Counted from the stretch's first letter, positions 36,864 to 47,744 are shown. The stretch: 64,000 nucleotides of DNA from Halobacteriovorax sp. JY17 (GCF_002753895.1 NZ_NJER01000002.1:310001-374000); one strand, 5' to 3'. The notes: generated by a model from the letters alone, not told the origin. Program-made: numbers and translations.

Positions 36864-37202
36864 ATGGATGATTACAAGAAATGTGAAAAGAGTATTTTAA
36901 GTCAGTATATGGGCCTTTTTGAGAGACCAACAATTATTCAACTCTCAAAAGATTCGAGAATTCAAAAAACTCGCTTATTTAGACTTATGAATGGAATTGA
37001 TATGAAGCTATCCGAGTACTTAATTTTAAAGGATAGAATAAGTGCTCTTACTAACTCAAATTCTAATATTGAATTATTAGCGAAGGAGTGTGAGTTAGAA
37101 CTCAGTGCTCAAGAAGTTCTTGATCTCTCAAAAGTAATGAGCAGGAAATTAAGACAGAGAAAATTAGAAATATCAATTCAAGAATTTTCCATTGCAGCGT
37201 AA
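36864..37202 (+). CDS. small helix-turn-helix-like protein
   Basis: 112 residues, all-helical by composition. IIQLSKDSRIQKTRLFRLMNGIDMKLSEYLIL reads as a helix-turn-helix where the recognition helix contains KTRLFRLMNG. The remainder is Leu/Ser/Glu-rich. Not assigned to a family. It precedes another putative regulator gene by 10 bases, with the Shine-Dalgarno of that gene overlapping its stop, so the two are cotranscribed and probably function together. Confidence 0.65.
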   Translation: MDDYKKCEKSILSQYMGLFERPTIIQLSKDSRIQKTRLFRLMNGIDMKLSEYLILKDRISALTNSNSNIELLAKECELELSAQEVLDLSKVMSRKLRQRKLEISIQEFSIAA

Positions 37203-37212
37203 GGAGGGCATT

Positions 37213-37692
37213 ATGGATTTACTATTAACAGAGAGAATGGTTTTAGAAGCAATTGCCGATCAGGGAAGAACAATAGAAGAAATAAGCGAGAGTACAGGAC
37301 TAAAGAAAGTCATTATAAATAATATTCTTCCTGAATTTCTTATGAAAAATATTATTCAATATAAAAATAAGAAATACTCGTTAGATAGAGAAACAAATCC
37401 CAATTGGATAAGAGAAGTGAATCGCCCAGAGAATACAAGGCTAGAGCTTAAGGAAATACTTAGTTCAAGTGTATCTTTAGTCGAAAGTGGAACATCACTT
37501 AATTTGAAGAAGCTTTACTTGAGTGAGTTTGAAGAAAAGCTTTTGAGTATTGAATTAGAAAAAGTTGATAAGTTAATTAAAGACCTTCAGAAAAGCACGA
37601 AAGAAAGAGGTAGAGTTAAGGATATGAAAATCGTTTATTGGGGTTACGCTGGGTATGGCGAAATTATTGAGGCGCAGGCGTCAAGTCTATAG
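37213..37692 (+). CDS. putative winged-helix regulator
   Basis: 159 residues from the ATG at 37213, which follows AAGGAGGG by four bases; the TTG at 37192 is rejected. Residues about 5-60 (ERMVLEAIADQGRTIEEISESTG, ending in KKYSLD) have a winged-helix shape. The rest is helical and ends with an unusual KIVYWGYAGYGEI. Together with the preceding small HTH protein it looks like a regulator split into two genes. The stop shares CTATAG with the convergent gene on the minus strand. Confidence 0.65.
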   Translation: MDLLLTERMVLEAIADQGRTIEEISESTGLKKVIINNILPEFLMKNIIQYKNKKYSLDRETNPNWIREVNRPENTRLELKEILSSSVSLVESGTSLNLKKLYLSEFEEKLLSIELEKVDKLIKDLQKSTKERGRVKDMKIVYWGYAGYGEIIEAQASSL

Positions 37693-38334
37693 GTGTGAAA
37701 TAGTTATTTCTCGTTGAATAGACCTTAAAAGATCAAGAGCATGCACGGCATCTTCTTCGGTGAACCCCGCCAATCCACAAGCAGGAGCTAGCCAACAGTC
37801 CATCACATAATTTCTAAGAGGAGTTTTCCATTTAGAAAAATTTTCACAAATTTCAATTCTTCCTCTATGTGTACTAATCACCCCTATGACTGGGGTGATT
37901 TTCTTTTTTATTAGAAAAGAGAGAAATTCATCTGGGTTGTTTATTAAATGAGCATCAAAAGAGAGATGTGTAATTTCTAGTTTTTCTAATTTAGAAATCT
38001 CAATACTGTTGCAGCAGTGTAGTCCAATTTTATTCTTACCAGTAAAGAGTTTTTTAGGATCATCTATAAAGTGAATTTGATTTTCATTGATATTATTCTC
38101 TAGTTGATGAAAGGACTGTGTTTTAAATTTCTGAGTGTCGCCAATTTGCTCGATAAATTTAGGAAAGCAGAGAAGCTCATGTATACTTTTAATTTTCTCA
38201 GAATCTTCTAATTTAGTAAGTTCTGGAAGAAAAGGAATATCAAATTTTAAAGAGAAGTCGATTGCTTCTTGAATGCTTGTATGTGGAAGACTCCCAATAC
38301 CTGTAATAGGAAGTAAATTATCCCTCATAATCAT
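37687..38334 (-). CDS. short MetE/UROD-superfamily protein in methionine cluster
   Basis: 215 residues, far shorter than MetE. It begins LPITGIGSLPHTSIQEAIDF, the start signature of the methionine synthase II/uroporphyrinogen decarboxylase superfamily, and contains IGLHCCNS, ISTHRGRIE and LAPACGLAGFTEEDAVHAL, with a Cys near the position of the zinc ligand in that fold. It is last in the minus-strand metF-metH cluster and overlaps the preceding small gene by 17 bases. A role in methyl-group or homocysteine metabolism is inferred from position. Confidence 0.75.
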   Translation of the reverse strand: MIMRDNLLPITGIGSLPHTSIQEAIDFSLKFDIPFLPELTKLEDSEKIKSIHELLCFPKFIEQIGDTQKFKTQSFHQLENNINENQIHFIDDPKKLFTGKNKIGLHCCNSIEISKLEKLEITHLSFDAHLINNPDEFLSFLIKKKITPVIGVISTHRGRIEICENFSKWKTPLRNYVMDCWLAPACGLAGFTEEDAVHALDLLRSIQREITISHL

Positions 38335-38767
38335 AAGTTGTGAGCATATCTTTTAAAAGTAGAGTTAAGTTATGTTTAATATCTTTGTTTTCTGGAGACT
38401 CTGAACAACAAGACAAGTAACCAAGAAGAGTAGGCCAAGGAGTTTTCCTCTCTCTTTCATCTAGCCAATTAGAAAAGAATTCAATGGCGTCAATCCATTC
38501 AGAAAGAGAATATTGAGAATTATCTACAGAGCTAAAAAGCACATTTACGGCTTGGTGACCATTTGGGTTTGATCTTGTAAATCTGTAAATGAGCTTGGTA
38601 ATTGTGCTAAAGGATTGTGGAGTAGAGCTCGCTTTTGCGATCTTAGAAAGCTCACAGTCGGTCAGGTCTCTCGCATGGATACTTCCTCTGGCCGTTTCAA
38701 TACATTTAAACCAGAGGTCTTGTTCAGAGTTTTTAAAATTAATAATCGCTTCTAACTCTTGATTCAC
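38318..38767 (-). CDS. unknown protein in methionine cluster
   Basis: 149 residues, not recognised. Tryptophan- and serine-rich, helical, without signal peptide or membrane segment; a WLDERERKTPWPTLLGYL stretch is distinctive. Its start shares a base with the metH stop and it overlaps the MetE-like gene downstream by 17 bases, so all three are coupled. A partner of MetH or of the MetE-like protein is possible but unproven. Confidence 0.6.
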   Translation of the reverse strand: MNQELEAIINFKNSEQDLWFKCIETARGSIHARDLTDCELSKIAKASSTPQSFSTITKLIYRFTRSNPNGHQAVNVLFSSVDNSQYSLSEWIDAIEFFSNWLDERERKTPWPTLLGYLSCCSESPENKDIKHNLTLLLKDMLTTYDYEG

Positions 38768-41700
38768 TAATCCTCTGGGTTATATCCTAAATTTGGAGCT
38801 AGCCATCTCTCGACCTTTGAAATCTCCATATCTTTTCTCTTAGAGTAGTCCTCAACTTGATCTTTTGCAATTGGACCTAGGGTAAAGTACTTCGCCCCTG
38901 GGTGACAGAAGTACTGACCAGATACTGATGAAGGAGGATTCATAGCGCAATTTTCAGTTAAGCTTACACCAATTTCTTCTTCAGCTTTTAGTAGATGCCA
39001 CATAATGGGCTTCTCTGTGTGATCTGGACAAGAAGGGTAGCCTGGAGCCGGTCTAATCCCACGATACTTCTCTTTAATGAGATCCTCATTGCTGAAACTC
39101 TCTTCTTTTCCGTAGCCAAATTCGTCACGAATCACTTTGTGCATATATTCAGCAAAGGCTTCTGCAAGTCTATCTCCAATGGCCTTAACCATGATGGAAT
39201 TATAATCATCGCCTTTGTCTTTATAAGTATTAGCAAACTCTTCAACTTCGTAGCCCATTGTCACGACAAAGTTGCCAAGGTAGTCAATTCTGTCAGATTC
39301 TTTAGGAGCAATGAAATCTGAAAGACAGAGATGAGGATTGTGCTCAGACTTTTCTTTTTGCTGTCTTAAGTAATGAAAAGTTTCTAGCACTTTTCCATCT
39401 TCATCATAAATTTCAACATCATCGCCAATTGAATTCGCTTTATGGATTGAAACAATGGCCTTAGGTGAGAATCTATTCTCAGCAATAACTTTATCTAAAA
39501 TGAGTTTTGCATCTTTGAATAATGATGTTGCTTGTTCACCGTATTTATCATTGTTTAATATTTTTGGATAAGTTCCTTTTAATTGCCATGTCCAAAAAAG
39601 AGGTGACCAATCAATATAAGGAACTAGTTGCTCAAGAGTAATATCTTCGTATTTCTTTATTCCCGTAAATGAAGGAGTCGCAATCTCCTGCTTTTCCCAA
39701 TCACAAATAAATTTCCACTCTCTAGATTGTTCAAGCCCTACAAGCTTTGTCTGATCTTGCTTTCCTAGATCAAACCTTTCTTTTAATTTTCTTTGATGCT
39801 CTTTTAAGTCTTTGGAATAAGCTCCAACAGTTTCTGGATTTAGAAGTTTAGAGCAAATTTCAACGACTAAAGAAGCATCTCCAACTTGCGCCACTGGCCC
39901 TGAATAGTGGGGAGCAATCTTAATTGCGTTGTGGGCCTTACTTGTTGTGGCACCACCAATCATGATAGGACAATTGAAACCAAGACGCTCAAATTCTTTT
40001 ACATTATGAATCATCTCATCAAGTGAAGGAGTGATCAGACCACTCATTCCAATAATGCTCGCTTCGTGCTCTTTTGCTTTTTTGATTATTTCTTCGCAGC
40101 TTACCATGACACCTAGATCAATGACTTCATAACCATTACAGGCAAGAACAACTGCTACAATATTTTTTCCAATATCGTGAACATCACCTTTTACCGTGGC
40201 AATGACAAAAACGCCTTGCTTTCTAGCATTAGCATTATTTCTTCTCTCCTCTTCCATAAAAGGTTCAAGATAGGCAACTGCGGCCTTCATTACTCTTGCT
40301 GATTTTACAACCTGAGGAAGGAACATTTTCCCTGAACCAAAGAGTTCCCCAACAACTTTCATTCCCTCCATTAGAGGACCCTCAATAACATTGAGAGGAA
40401 CACCTAGCGAAGCTCTCGCTTCTTCAGTGTCAGCTTCAATAAAAGTCGTAATTCCTTTAACAAGTGAATGAGTCATTCTCTCTTGAAGAGTTCCTCGTCT
40501 CCATTCGTCATCTCTTACATCTTTCTTCTTTCCTGTTCCTTTAATTTTCTCAGCGTGATCCACTAATTTCTCAGTGGCCTCTGGAGATCTATTTAGAAGA
40601 ACATCTTCAACAAGTTCTAAAAGTGTAGGTTCAATATCTTCATAAACACCGAGCATTCCGGCATTTACAATCCCCATGTCGAGTCCTGCTTTCACAGCGT
40701 GAAAAAGGAAAGACGAATGAATAGCTTCCCTTACAAGATTATTGCCTCTAAAAGAAAAAGATACATTTGAAACTCCACCGCTTGTTAGAACTCCAGGACA
40801 AGTGGCCTTAATTTCTCTAACTGCTTCTATAAAATCAACAGCGTAGTTATTATGTTCATCAATTCCTGTGGCGACAGTGAGAATATTTGGATCAAAGATA
40901 ATGTCTCTTGGATCAAAGTCTACAACTTCTGTTAATATCTTATAGGCTCTCTGGCAGATGCGAACTTTATCGGCCTTATCTGCTGCTTGTCCTTTTTCAT
41001 CAAAGGCCATAACAACTGTTGCGGCACCATAGGCCTTAATTAGTCTTGCCTGTTCAATGAATTTCTCTTCGCCTTCTTTAAGTGAAATGGAATTAACAAT
41101 TCCCTTTCCTTGCATACATTTGAGACCCTCTTCGATTACTTCCCATTTTGAGCTATCAATCATTATAGGGACTTTGCAAATCTCTGGTTCAGCTGCAACG
41201 AGGTTCATGAATTTAATCATACAAGCTTTTGAATCGAGAAGACCTTCATCAAAATTTATATCAATAATATTGGCACCATTTTCAACTTGTTGTCTTGCTA
41301 CTTCAAGAGCGGTATCAAAATCACCATTCTTAATAAGTTTTGCAAAGCGCGGAGAGCCGGTAACATTCGTTCTTTCTCCAACCATATAGAAAGGGTGATT
41401 CTCACTCTCTCTATCAATATAAAGAGGCTCAAGTCCTGAGAGATTCATAACCTCTTTTAGATGAGGTCTCTTTCTTGGAGGTTTATTTTCTATTTGTTCT
41501 CTAATGGCCTTAATGTGTCCAGGAGTTGTTCCGCAACACCCACCTACTAAGTTTAAAAAACCTGAGTCGGCATAATCTTCTAAGAATGTCGCCGTGTCTT
41601 TAGGAAGCTCGTCATAGCCAGTGTCGCTTAATGGATTAGGAAGTCCAGCATTTGGATAACAACTTGTGTAGCAATCAGAGATTTGAGAGAGACGATCCAT

Positions 41701-42489
41701 ATAAGGTCTCATCTCTTTTGCTCCAAGAGCGCAATTTATCCCAACACTTAAAGGGTTTGCATGTCTTACTGAATTCCAGAAGGCTTCAATGGTTTGTCCT
41801 GAGAGTGTTCTTCCGGAAGCGTCAGTGATTGTCACAGAAAGCATGACAGGAACTCTGTAGTCGAGTTCATTAAAGAGCTTGTTGATAGCGAAAATAGCGC
41901 ACTTAATATTTAATGTATCAAAGGTTGTTTCTGGAAGAAGAATATCAGCTCCACCTTCAAGAAGAGCTTTAGCTTGCTGATAGTAATTTTCAACGAGCTC
42001 ATCGAAAGTCACTGCTCTATAGGCAGGGTTATTTACATCCGGTGACATCGAAGCTGTTTTATTAGTAGGGCCTAGAGCTCCTGCAACAAAACATTTTCTA
42101 GAAGGGTCTTCTTTCATCATTTTATGGCAAGCTCTCTTTGCAATACGAGCAGACTCAACATTTATTTCATATGCTAGATCTTCTAAATGGTAATCAGCTT
42201 GTCCAATTCTTGTTGCACTGAAAGTATTGGTTTCAATAATATCAGATCCTGCTTCGAGATATTGGTAGTGAACCTCTTCAATTATGTCTGGACGAGTAAG
42301 AGAGAGAAGATCATTATTACCTTTTAAAGAAGAAGGGTGATCTTTAAAGCGTTCAGCTCTAAAGTCTTCTTCTTCTAATTTATATTGCTGAATCATTGTT
42401 CCCATCGCACCGTCGAGAAAAACAATTCTTTTTTCTAAAAGGTCGAGTAGATCATTTCCTGCTTGCTTGTAAGGCTTAAGTTCAAACAC
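38767..42489 (-). CDS. metH: cobalamin-dependent methionine synthase
   Basis: 1240 residues, the full length. Four modules in order: homocysteine-binding ([11 protein letters not shown], zinc-binding [12 protein letters not shown]), pterin-binding ([23 protein letters not shown]), cobalamin-binding ([13 protein letters not shown], whose His is the lower axial ligand of B12, and [10 protein letters not shown]) and AdoMet-reactivation ([17 protein letters not shown]). It converts homocysteine plus methyl-tetrahydrofolate to methionine. Start GTG at 42489 with AGGAG seven bases before. metF is eight bases upstream. It needs B12, which the btu operon at 18-23 kb can import. Confidence 0.97.
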   Translation of the reverse strand: MFELKPYKQAGNDLLDLLEKRIVFLDGAMGTMIQQYKLEEEDFRAERFKDHPSSLKGNNDLLSLTRPDIIEEVHYQYLEAGSDIIETNTFSATRIGQADYHLEDLAYEINVESARIAKRACHKMMKEDPSRKCFVAGALGPTNKTASMSPDVNNPAYRAVTFDELVENYYQQAKALLEGGADILLPETTFDTLNIKCAIFAINKLFNELDYRVPVMLSVTITDASGRTLSGQTIEAFWNSVRHANPLSVGINCALGAKEMRPYMDRLSQISDCYTSCYPNAGLPNPLSDTGYDELPKDTATFLEDYADSGFLNLVGGCCGTTPGHIKAIREQIENKPPRKRPHLKEVMNLSGLEPLYIDRESENHPFYMVGERTNVTGSPRFAKLIKNGDFDTALEVARQQVENGANIIDINFDEGLLDSKACMIKFMNLVAAEPEICKVPIMIDSSKWEVIEEGLKCMQGKGIVNSISLKEGEEKFIEQARLIKAYGAATVVMAFDEKGQAADKADKVRICQRAYKILTEVVDFDPRDIIFDPNILTVATGIDEHNNYAVDFIEAVREIKATCPGVLTSGGVSNVSFSFRGNNLVREAIHSSFLFHAVKAGLDMGIVNAGMLGVYEDIEPTLLELVEDVLLNRSPEATEKLVDHAEKIKGTGKKKDVRDDEWRRGTLQERMTHSLVKGITTFIEADTEEARASLGVPLNVIEGPLMEGMKVVGELFGSGKMFLPQVVKSARVMKAAVAYLEPFMEEERRNNANARKQGVFVIATVKGDVHDIGKNIVAVVLACNGYEVIDLGVMVSCEEIIKKAKEHEASIIGMSGLITPSLDEMIHNVKEFERLGFNCPIMIGGATTSKAHNAIKIAPHYSGPVAQVGDASLVVEICSKLLNPETVGAYSKDLKEHQRKLKERFDLGKQDQTKLVGLEQSREWKFICDWEKQEIATPSFTGIKKYEDITLEQLVPYIDWSPLFWTWQLKGTYPKILNNDKYGEQATSLFKDAKLILDKVIAENRFSPKAIVSIHKANSIGDDVEIYDEDGKVLETFHYLRQQKEKSEHNPHLCLSDFIAPKESDRIDYLGNFVVTMGYEVEEFANTYKDKGDDYNSIMVKAIGDRLAEAFAEYMHKVIRDEFGYGKEESFSNEDLIKEKYRGIRPAPGYPSCPDHTEKPIMWHLLKAEEEIGVSLTENCAMNPPSSVSGQYFCHPGAKYFTLGPIAKDQVEDYSKRKDMEISKVERWLAPNLGYNPED

Positions 42490-42497
42490 TTCAGCTC

Positions 42498-43448
42498 CTA
42501 TCTAAATTTCTCAACGACTTTAATCACTGATTTCGTGTCGTTCATAATATAAAAATGTAGGCATGGAACACCTGCGTCCGCTAATCCCTGACATTGCTTA
42601 ATTGCCCATTCAAGACCAATATCTTTAACATGTTCCTGGTTGGACATAACTTCATCTACAAATTCATTCGGGAAATCAACATAGAAATGTTTTGGAATTG
42701 AAGCTAGTTGGTTTACATTTTTAATGATTTTTATTCCAGGAATAATTGGAACAGTAATTCCAGCATCTCGACATTCTTTTACGAAAGCAAAGTACTTTTC
42801 ATTATCAAAGAACATTTGTGTTGTTATATACTCAGCTCCAGCATCTACTTTTGCCTTAAGCATTTGAATATCAAATTTCATATTCGGAGCTTCAAAGTGT
42901 TTTTCTGGGTAGCCAGCAACTCCTGTACAGAAATCGAGTGGTCTTGCTCCTGATATATCAGAAACATATTCACCCTTTTTAATTTCATTAATTTGCTTAA
43001 CAAGATCAATGGCGTAGTTATTAGTGTGACGTCCATTATCAATTTTCTTATTATAATTTGGAGCGTCTCCTCTAAGAGCTAGAACATTATGAATTCCAAG
43101 AAAATTTAACTCAATAAGGGCATCTTCAGTTTCTTCTTTAGTGAAGCCAAGGGAGAGAAGATGAACACAGGTATCAATATTGAATCTATTTTGAATAATT
43201 CCACAGATCCCAATTGTCCCAGGCCTTTTTTTGAAAACTTTTCTTTCAATCGACCCATCGGCCTTCTCATTGTAGAAAGCTCCCGCTGCGTGGCTAGTTA
43301 CATCAATCCACGGTGGATTATATGGCTGAAGGGCCTCAACGATATCAATTATATCTTGCACAGAGCGACCTCTTGGAGGAGGAACAATCTCGTAACTACA
43401 AAGGAGCTCTTTATTCTTTGCTTTATCTAAATGCTCAATGATTTTCAT
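42498..43448 (-). CDS. metF: methylenetetrahydrofolate reductase
   Basis: 316 residues with FAD-TIM-barrel features: [27 protein letters not shown] (folate-binding Asp region), and [17 protein letters not shown]. It reduces 5,10-methylene-THF to the 5-methyl-THF used by MetH, whose gene follows after 8 bases in one operon. No SAM riboswitch or obvious Met-box is recognised in the leader. It is somewhat longer than E. coli MetF (about 296). Confidence 0.94.
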   Translation of the reverse strand: MKIIEHLDKAKNKELLCSYEIVPPPRGRSVQDIIDIVEALQPYNPPWIDVTSHAAGAFYNEKADGSIERKVFKKRPGTIGICGIIQNRFNIDTCVHLLSLGFTKEETEDALIELNFLGIHNVLALRGDAPNYNKKIDNGRHTNNYAIDLVKQINEIKKGEYVSDISGARPLDFCTGVAGYPEKHFEAPNMKFDIQMLKAKVDAGAEYITTQMFFDNEKYFAFVKECRDAGITVPIIPGIKIIKNVNQLASIPKHFYVDFPNEFVDEVMSNQEHVKDIGLEWAIKQCQGLADAGVPCLHFYIMNDTKSVIKVVEKFR

Positions 43449-43548
43449 CTTTCGAATACCTATGAAATGAGAATTAAATTAAGTTCCCATTGTAGCTATG
43501 AATAGATGTTTTTGATAGGTATTTATAAAAAAAATGATAGAAGGATTT

Positions 43549-43572
43549 GGCCCAAGTATCTAGACTTGGGCC
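43549..43572. terminator. hairpin between histidine kinase gene and metF
   Basis: A perfect 9-bp stem (GGCCCAAGT with ACTTGGGCC) and 6-base loop, 20 bases after the kinase gene stop. No T-tract on the minus strand; it probably still marks the 3' end of that transcript. Confidence 0.6.
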
Positions 43573-43592
43573 TTTGGTGAAAGGGGTTTAGA

Positions 43593-44237
43593 TTAGGCGC
43601 AAAGCTCCTGAGTCGTGGGATTAATGGGGATCATTAGAGACACTTTTGTCCCTAAATTAAAGATAGAGTTTATTCTTAAGTTGCCTCTCCACTTACTGAT
43701 TGTCTTCTTGGCGTGATAGAGTCCAAGTCCAGTTGAGTTCTTCGAGCTAAAGCCAAGATCAAGAACTTTAGAGACTTCGCTTGAAGCGATCCCATGACCG
43801 TTGTCAGTAATAGTGATAAGCATTCTATTATTTTTAAGTGTGCCTTTAATTTTAATGAAGCCGCTTTCGGCAATTGCTCCAACGGAATTATTTAAAAGAT
43901 TAGATATAACTCGCTTAAACTCAGTCGCTTGAATATGACAAAGGGAATTTATCGCATTAGTAGAGAAGCTTAATTTATAGCTGATATCTTTATTTTTAAA
44001 TTCAATTCTCTTCTCATTTAATACCTGAGAGATGAGCTCATAAGGAGAAGTACTAGTGTGGGCTTCCTTGCTTTCAAGAGAAGTAATCATATTCTCCATT
44101 CTCTTAAGCGCCATTGAAATAACCTTTTCTTCATTTGCTTCCCAAGAATCATTCATCGTCATCATCGTCTTTATTACGGCCAGCGGTGAGGCCATGTCGT
44201 GCTTAAATTGCTTAATGTGTAGGTTTTGTGTCTGCAT
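43593..44237 (-). CDS. short orphan histidine kinase
   Basis: 214 residues. There is no sensor domain or membrane segment: the protein starts almost directly with the H-box FKHDMASPLAVIKT. The ATPase domain follows, with N-box NLLNNSVGAIAES, G1 DNGHGIASS and G2 STGLGLYHAKK. It would phosphorylate a response regulator, but none is adjacent. ATG at 44237 has GGGAGAGAG upstream. Input must come from a partner protein, or this is a phosphorelay component. Confidence 0.85.
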   Translation of the reverse strand: MQTQNLHIKQFKHDMASPLAVIKTMMTMNDSWEANEEKVISMALKRMENMITSLESKEAHTSTSPYELISQVLNEKRIEFKNKDISYKLSFSTNAINSLCHIQATEFKRVISNLLNNSVGAIAESGFIKIKGTLKNNRMLITITDNGHGIASSEVSKVLDLGFSSKNSTGLGLYHAKKTISKWRGNLRINSIFNLGTKVSLMIPINPTTQELCA

Positions 44238-44542
44238 TTTCTCTCTCCCAAAAGCTCTTATTTATTTCTGAAGCAATAAATAAAAGAAATGATGCTGTAG
44301 AGCAATGAAATATCTCACCGAGTCAAAAGCCTCCTGCCATGCTGGGATGCGTCCCATAGTGATTCACTCTAAGTAATTGTAATTATATTAACACTCTTCA
44401 TTTTGTCTCATTCTCGGTGGGAGGCCATAGCTTACAGGTGAGGAAAAATTCTCCATTTGTCTCATCGTGGAGCCTAGAAATTCTAGTCAGTAGTGGGATT
44501 GACCGATTAGTTGGCTATAAATTACTTTCAAAGAGGCCATTT
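44238..44542. other. 305-bp divergent intergenic region
   Basis: It lies between the divergently transcribed kinase and 5'-nucleotidase genes. It contains a small stem TGGGA-TGCG-TCCCA near 44345 and a GA-rich segment. The open frame from 44417 is an in-frame extension of the nucleotidase gene but lacks a ribosome site, so this is treated as leader and promoters. No riboswitch class is recognised. Confidence 0.5.
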
Positions 44543-46126
44543 ATGACCCAAAAGCTACTAATGTCGGTAATAGCTGCTGTAATGACTTTTTCAGTACAAG
44601 CTACAAAGATCCAAATTCTTCACACAAATGATATTCATTCCCAGCTAGATCACACTGATCACCTAGAAGAACAGGGTGGTTACGCAAGACTTAAAACGCT
44701 AATTGATTCTGAAAAGAATAAAGCGCAAAGGGATGGGATTTTCAATCTCACAATGGATGCGGGGGATTTTCTCGAGGGAAATATTTATTATCTTGCTGAT
44801 AAAGGAAGAAAAGTTTTTGAACTACATGACATGATGGGTTTTGATGTTGTGACAATTGGAAATCATGACTACTTAATGGGAACAGATGACCTCGATGCAA
44901 TTCTTGGAGATGTTAAACCAAGCTTTGCTTTCTTGGGGGCAAATCTCTTTACCGCAGATCGCTTCCAAAATATTCACGAACAGCTTAGACCATATACTGA
45001 GTTTGAATATGATGGAGTGAAAATAGGCGTACTGGGTTTAACAACCAACGATATTCTTTATAAGTGGCGTATTAACGAAGGTGGAATTAATAACGAGTAT
45101 GATACCTGTAAGCAATACGCGAAAGAGCTTAGAGAAAGAGGTAATCATGTGATTATTGCTCTAACACATATGGGTCTTAGTAAGGATAAGAAGCTCGCGG
45201 AGAAATGTCCTGAAGTTGATGTCATTGTTGGAGGACATTCTCATCACACGTTAGAAGAAGTTCTCTATGTTGAAAATAAATTAGATAAGAGAGTTCCAAT
45301 TGTTCAGACGGGGTTTCATGGGAGATTTCTTGGAAGGCTAAATTTAAACTACGATAATATTACAGGCGAAGTAACTGTTGATAAGTATAAGCTCCTTCCA
45401 GTTATTGCAGATGAAGATCCAGAAATTCTTGCTAAAATTGAAGAAACAAATGAAGACCTCTACGCCGAATATGGAGAGAAGTGGCTAGATGAAGTTGTTG
45501 GAAGAAGCGAGTTAGATTCTCCTCTTGAGGGTGGAAATAAAGACATTTGGGGTCACTTTATAAACGATTCTATGCGTGAGCAAACAGGTTCAGACTTCTC
45601 AATCCACGTTGAACCAATGTCAGGACTTAATTATCCAACCCATGCAAGTATTACCAGAAGAGACTTATATAATGGAAATCCTAGAACTTTTGAATTCGAT
45701 AAGAAGTTTGGCTACAACGTCTATACTGCAAGAATTCACGGAGGACTTGTTAAAACACTTTTTAGAATTGTGATGAAGGCAGGGCTACCTCTCTATGTTT
45801 CAGGAATAACTTTTGATATTAAGAAATTTACAGAAAAGGGTTACGTCATCACAAACCTCCGATTTAAAGGAGAGAAAATAAATCCCTTTAAAACCTATTC
45901 CGTTAGTTTAAATGAAGGAATTGTTAGAGGAGGATATTCCATCAGCAAGCTGGTTAAGTTAATTCTAAAAGATGGGGCAAACTCAGGGGTCTCAATGTGG
46001 GAAGCCATGGAGAATAAGCTTTCGAGAATTAAGCTTCTTGATGAAACTTACTTAGATGATTATGGAAGAAAAGGAAATATAGACCATGTGGATAGGGGCT
46101 ATATTCCCGGTATACGTTTAGAATAA
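44543..46126 (+). CDS. secreted 5'-nucleotidase/UshA-family phosphoesterase
   Basis: 527 residues from the ATG at 44543, which has GAGG seven bases upstream and starts the signal peptide (to about VQATK). The metallophosphatase motifs are IQILHTNDIHSQL, MDAGDFLEG, VVTIGNHDYLMG, IALTHMGLSKDKK and DVIVGGHSHH. The C-terminal domain (about 340-510) matches the substrate-binding 5_nucleotid_C fold. In the periplasm it would hydrolyse nucleotides to nucleosides plus phosphate. A strong hairpin follows. Confidence 0.9.
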   Translation: MTQKLLMSVIAAVMTFSVQATKIQILHTNDIHSQLDHTDHLEEQGGYARLKTLIDSEKNKAQRDGIFNLTMDAGDFLEGNIYYLADKGRKVFELHDMMGFDVVTIGNHDYLMGTDDLDAILGDVKPSFAFLGANLFTADRFQNIHEQLRPYTEFEYDGVKIGVLGLTTNDILYKWRINEGGINNEYDTCKQYAKELRERGNHVIIALTHMGLSKDKKLAEKCPEVDVIVGGHSHHTLEEVLYVENKLDKRVPIVQTGFHGRFLGRLNLNYDNITGEVTVDKYKLLPVIADEDPEILAKIEETNEDLYAEYGEKWLDEVVGRSELDSPLEGGNKDIWGHFINDSMREQTGSDFSIHVEPMSGLNYPTHASITRRDLYNGNPRTFEFDKKFGYNVYTARIHGGLVKTLFRIVMKAGLPLYVSGITFDIKKFTEKGYVITNLRFKGEKINPFKTYSVSLNEGIVRGGYSISKLVKLILKDGANSGVSMWEAMENKLSRIKLLDETYLDDYGRKGNIDHVDRGYIPGIRLE

Positions 46127-46137
46127 TTTAAATCATC

Positions 46138-46161
46138 GTTGAGCAACTAAGGTTGCTCAAC
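46138..46161. terminator. bidirectional terminator between convergent genes
   Basis: A perfect 10-bp stem (GTTGAGCAAC with GTTGCTCAAC) and TAAG tip, followed by T-rich sequence on plus. It overlaps the final codons of the antiporter gene. Confidence 0.8.
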
Positions 46162-47601
46162 TTCTTCAATCTTCTTTAAAATCGTCCAATTCATCGTCGC
46201 TAGAAATAGAGAAATAATCGGTGAGAGAATATTAAAAAAGCAATATGGCAGATAGGTTAGAGTTGGAACTCCAAGTGTCGCGGCATTATAGGCACCACCA
46301 CTATTCCAAGGAATAAGAACAGAAGTTACTGTCCCTGCATCTTCTAGTGCACGTGAAAGGTTTCGTGGATCGAGGCCGTACTTATCATAGGCATCTTGAA
46401 ACATTTTTCCTGGAACGACGATTGCTAAGTATTGATCTGAGGCCGTCGCATTTAAGACAATACAACTTCCAAGTGTCGCTCCAATGAGTGAGCCTGTTCC
46501 TCGAACCATTTTTAAAATCGCACTTGAAATCTTCGTAAGCATTCCTGTCGCATCGAGAGTTCCACCAAAAACCATCGCTGAAAAAATGAGCCAAACTGTC
46601 GAGAGCATTCCACTCATTCCACCTCTATTTAAAAGAGAGTTAATCGTTGTATTTCCAGTATCAATTGTAAAACCTTCGTAAGTTACTTTTGTGATAAGTG
46701 TATAATAGGCCTTAACAGTTGTAGCACCATTAAGAAGTTCACTCATCATATCTCTTTGAAAAATTAGAGCTGTAGCAATACCTGCGAAAACGCCAATTGT
46801 AATTGCGGGAAGGGCCGCAACTTTCTTTCTCACTAGTGCCAAAACAATGATTGGTGGTATGAAGAGCCAGATAGAGATGTCAAATTTCGTCTCTAAAGTC
46901 TTAAGCATAAGATCAACAGTCTCAGTATTCATGCTATGAGTTTCATAAGTAAAACCTAAAATAGTAAAACCAATGATGGCCAAAATAATGGCGGGCCCCG
47001 TTGTATAAATCATATGTCTAATATGGTCGAAGAGGTTTACACCCGCAATTGCCGGAGCGAGATTTGTAGTATCTGAAAGAGGAGACATTTTATCTCCAAA
47101 GTAAGAGCCTGAGATAACGGCTCCTGCCACTGCGCCAGCAGGAAGTCCGAGAGTTTGCCCGATTCCAATGAGTGCAATACCAACCGTTCCCGTTGTCGAC
47201 CAGCTTGAACCTGTAGCGAGTGAGACAATGGAGCATATGATACAGGCAACAGGAAGGAAGACCGCTGGACTAATGAGCTTTAGGCCATAGAAGATCATGG
47301 CCGGAACCGTTCCACAGAGAATCCAGATCCCAATTAGAGTTCCGACGACAAAGAGAATGGTTAGGGCCGAGAGAGAGGTCGTAATTGATTGGATGATTCT
47401 CTCTTCGATATGTTGATAAGTAACTTTTAAATAAAAAATTCCAATGAGTCCTGTCACAAAGGCTGAGGTTAGTAAGGCAATTTGGTTCGCTCCACCAGTG
47501 GCGTCGTCTTTGAAGATAATAACATTCACAATTAAGAGAAAGATTAGAAAGAGAACGGGGATGAGGGCGACGAGAAGCTTCGGTTGCTTAGCCTTGTGCA
47601 T
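46147..47601 (-). CDS. nhaC: NhaC-family Na+/H+ antiporter
   Basis: 484 residues with 11-12 hydrophobic segments. The NhaC motif SGSYFGDKMSPLSDTTNLAPAIAGVNLFDHIRHM is present (quoted as a block with the membrane Asp residues), with ATGSSWSTTGTVGIAL before it and VLIPWNSGGAYNAATLG near the C-terminus. It exchanges cytoplasmic Na+ for H+, fitting a marine or brackish habitat. Single gene. Confidence 0.92.
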   Translation of the reverse strand: MHKAKQPKLLVALIPVLFLIFLLIVNVIIFKDDATGGANQIALLTSAFVTGLIGIFYLKVTYQHIEERIIQSITTSLSALTILFVVGTLIGIWILCGTVPAMIFYGLKLISPAVFLPVACIICSIVSLATGSSWSTTGTVGIALIGIGQTLGLPAGAVAGAVISGSYFGDKMSPLSDTTNLAPAIAGVNLFDHIRHMIYTTGPAIILAIIGFTILGFTYETHSMNTETVDLMLKTLETKFDISIWLFIPPIIVLALVRKKVAALPAITIGVFAGIATALIFQRDMMSELLNGATTVKAYYTLITKVTYEGFTIDTGNTTINSLLNRGGMSGMLSTVWLIFSAMVFGGTLDATGMLTKISSAILKMVRGTGSLIGATLGSCIVLNATASDQYLAIVVPGKMFQDAYDKYGLDPRNLSRALEDAGTVTSVLIPWNSGGAYNAATLGVPTLTYLPYCFFNILSPIISLFLATMNWTILKKIEEVEQP

Positions 47602-47744
47602 TTAATGTCCTTGTTTTTTGTTTATTTAATCTTAAAGGGAATGACACTCTTTGGCAAAAATCTATTTAGAAAAGAACGTGGTATCTAGTTGGAAAATTTG
47701 GTAAAATGAAAAATGGTAATTTGATCCTAGCTTAGGAGCGAGCT

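Noticed and set aside
43449-43592. SAM or SAH riboswitch before metF
   Set aside because: Only a single simple hairpin is visible, with none of the conserved core of known classes.
44417-44542. 42-codon N-terminal extension of the 5'-nucleotidase
   Set aside because: No ribosome site at the upstream start, and the ATG at 44543 has GAGG and begins a clean signal peptide.
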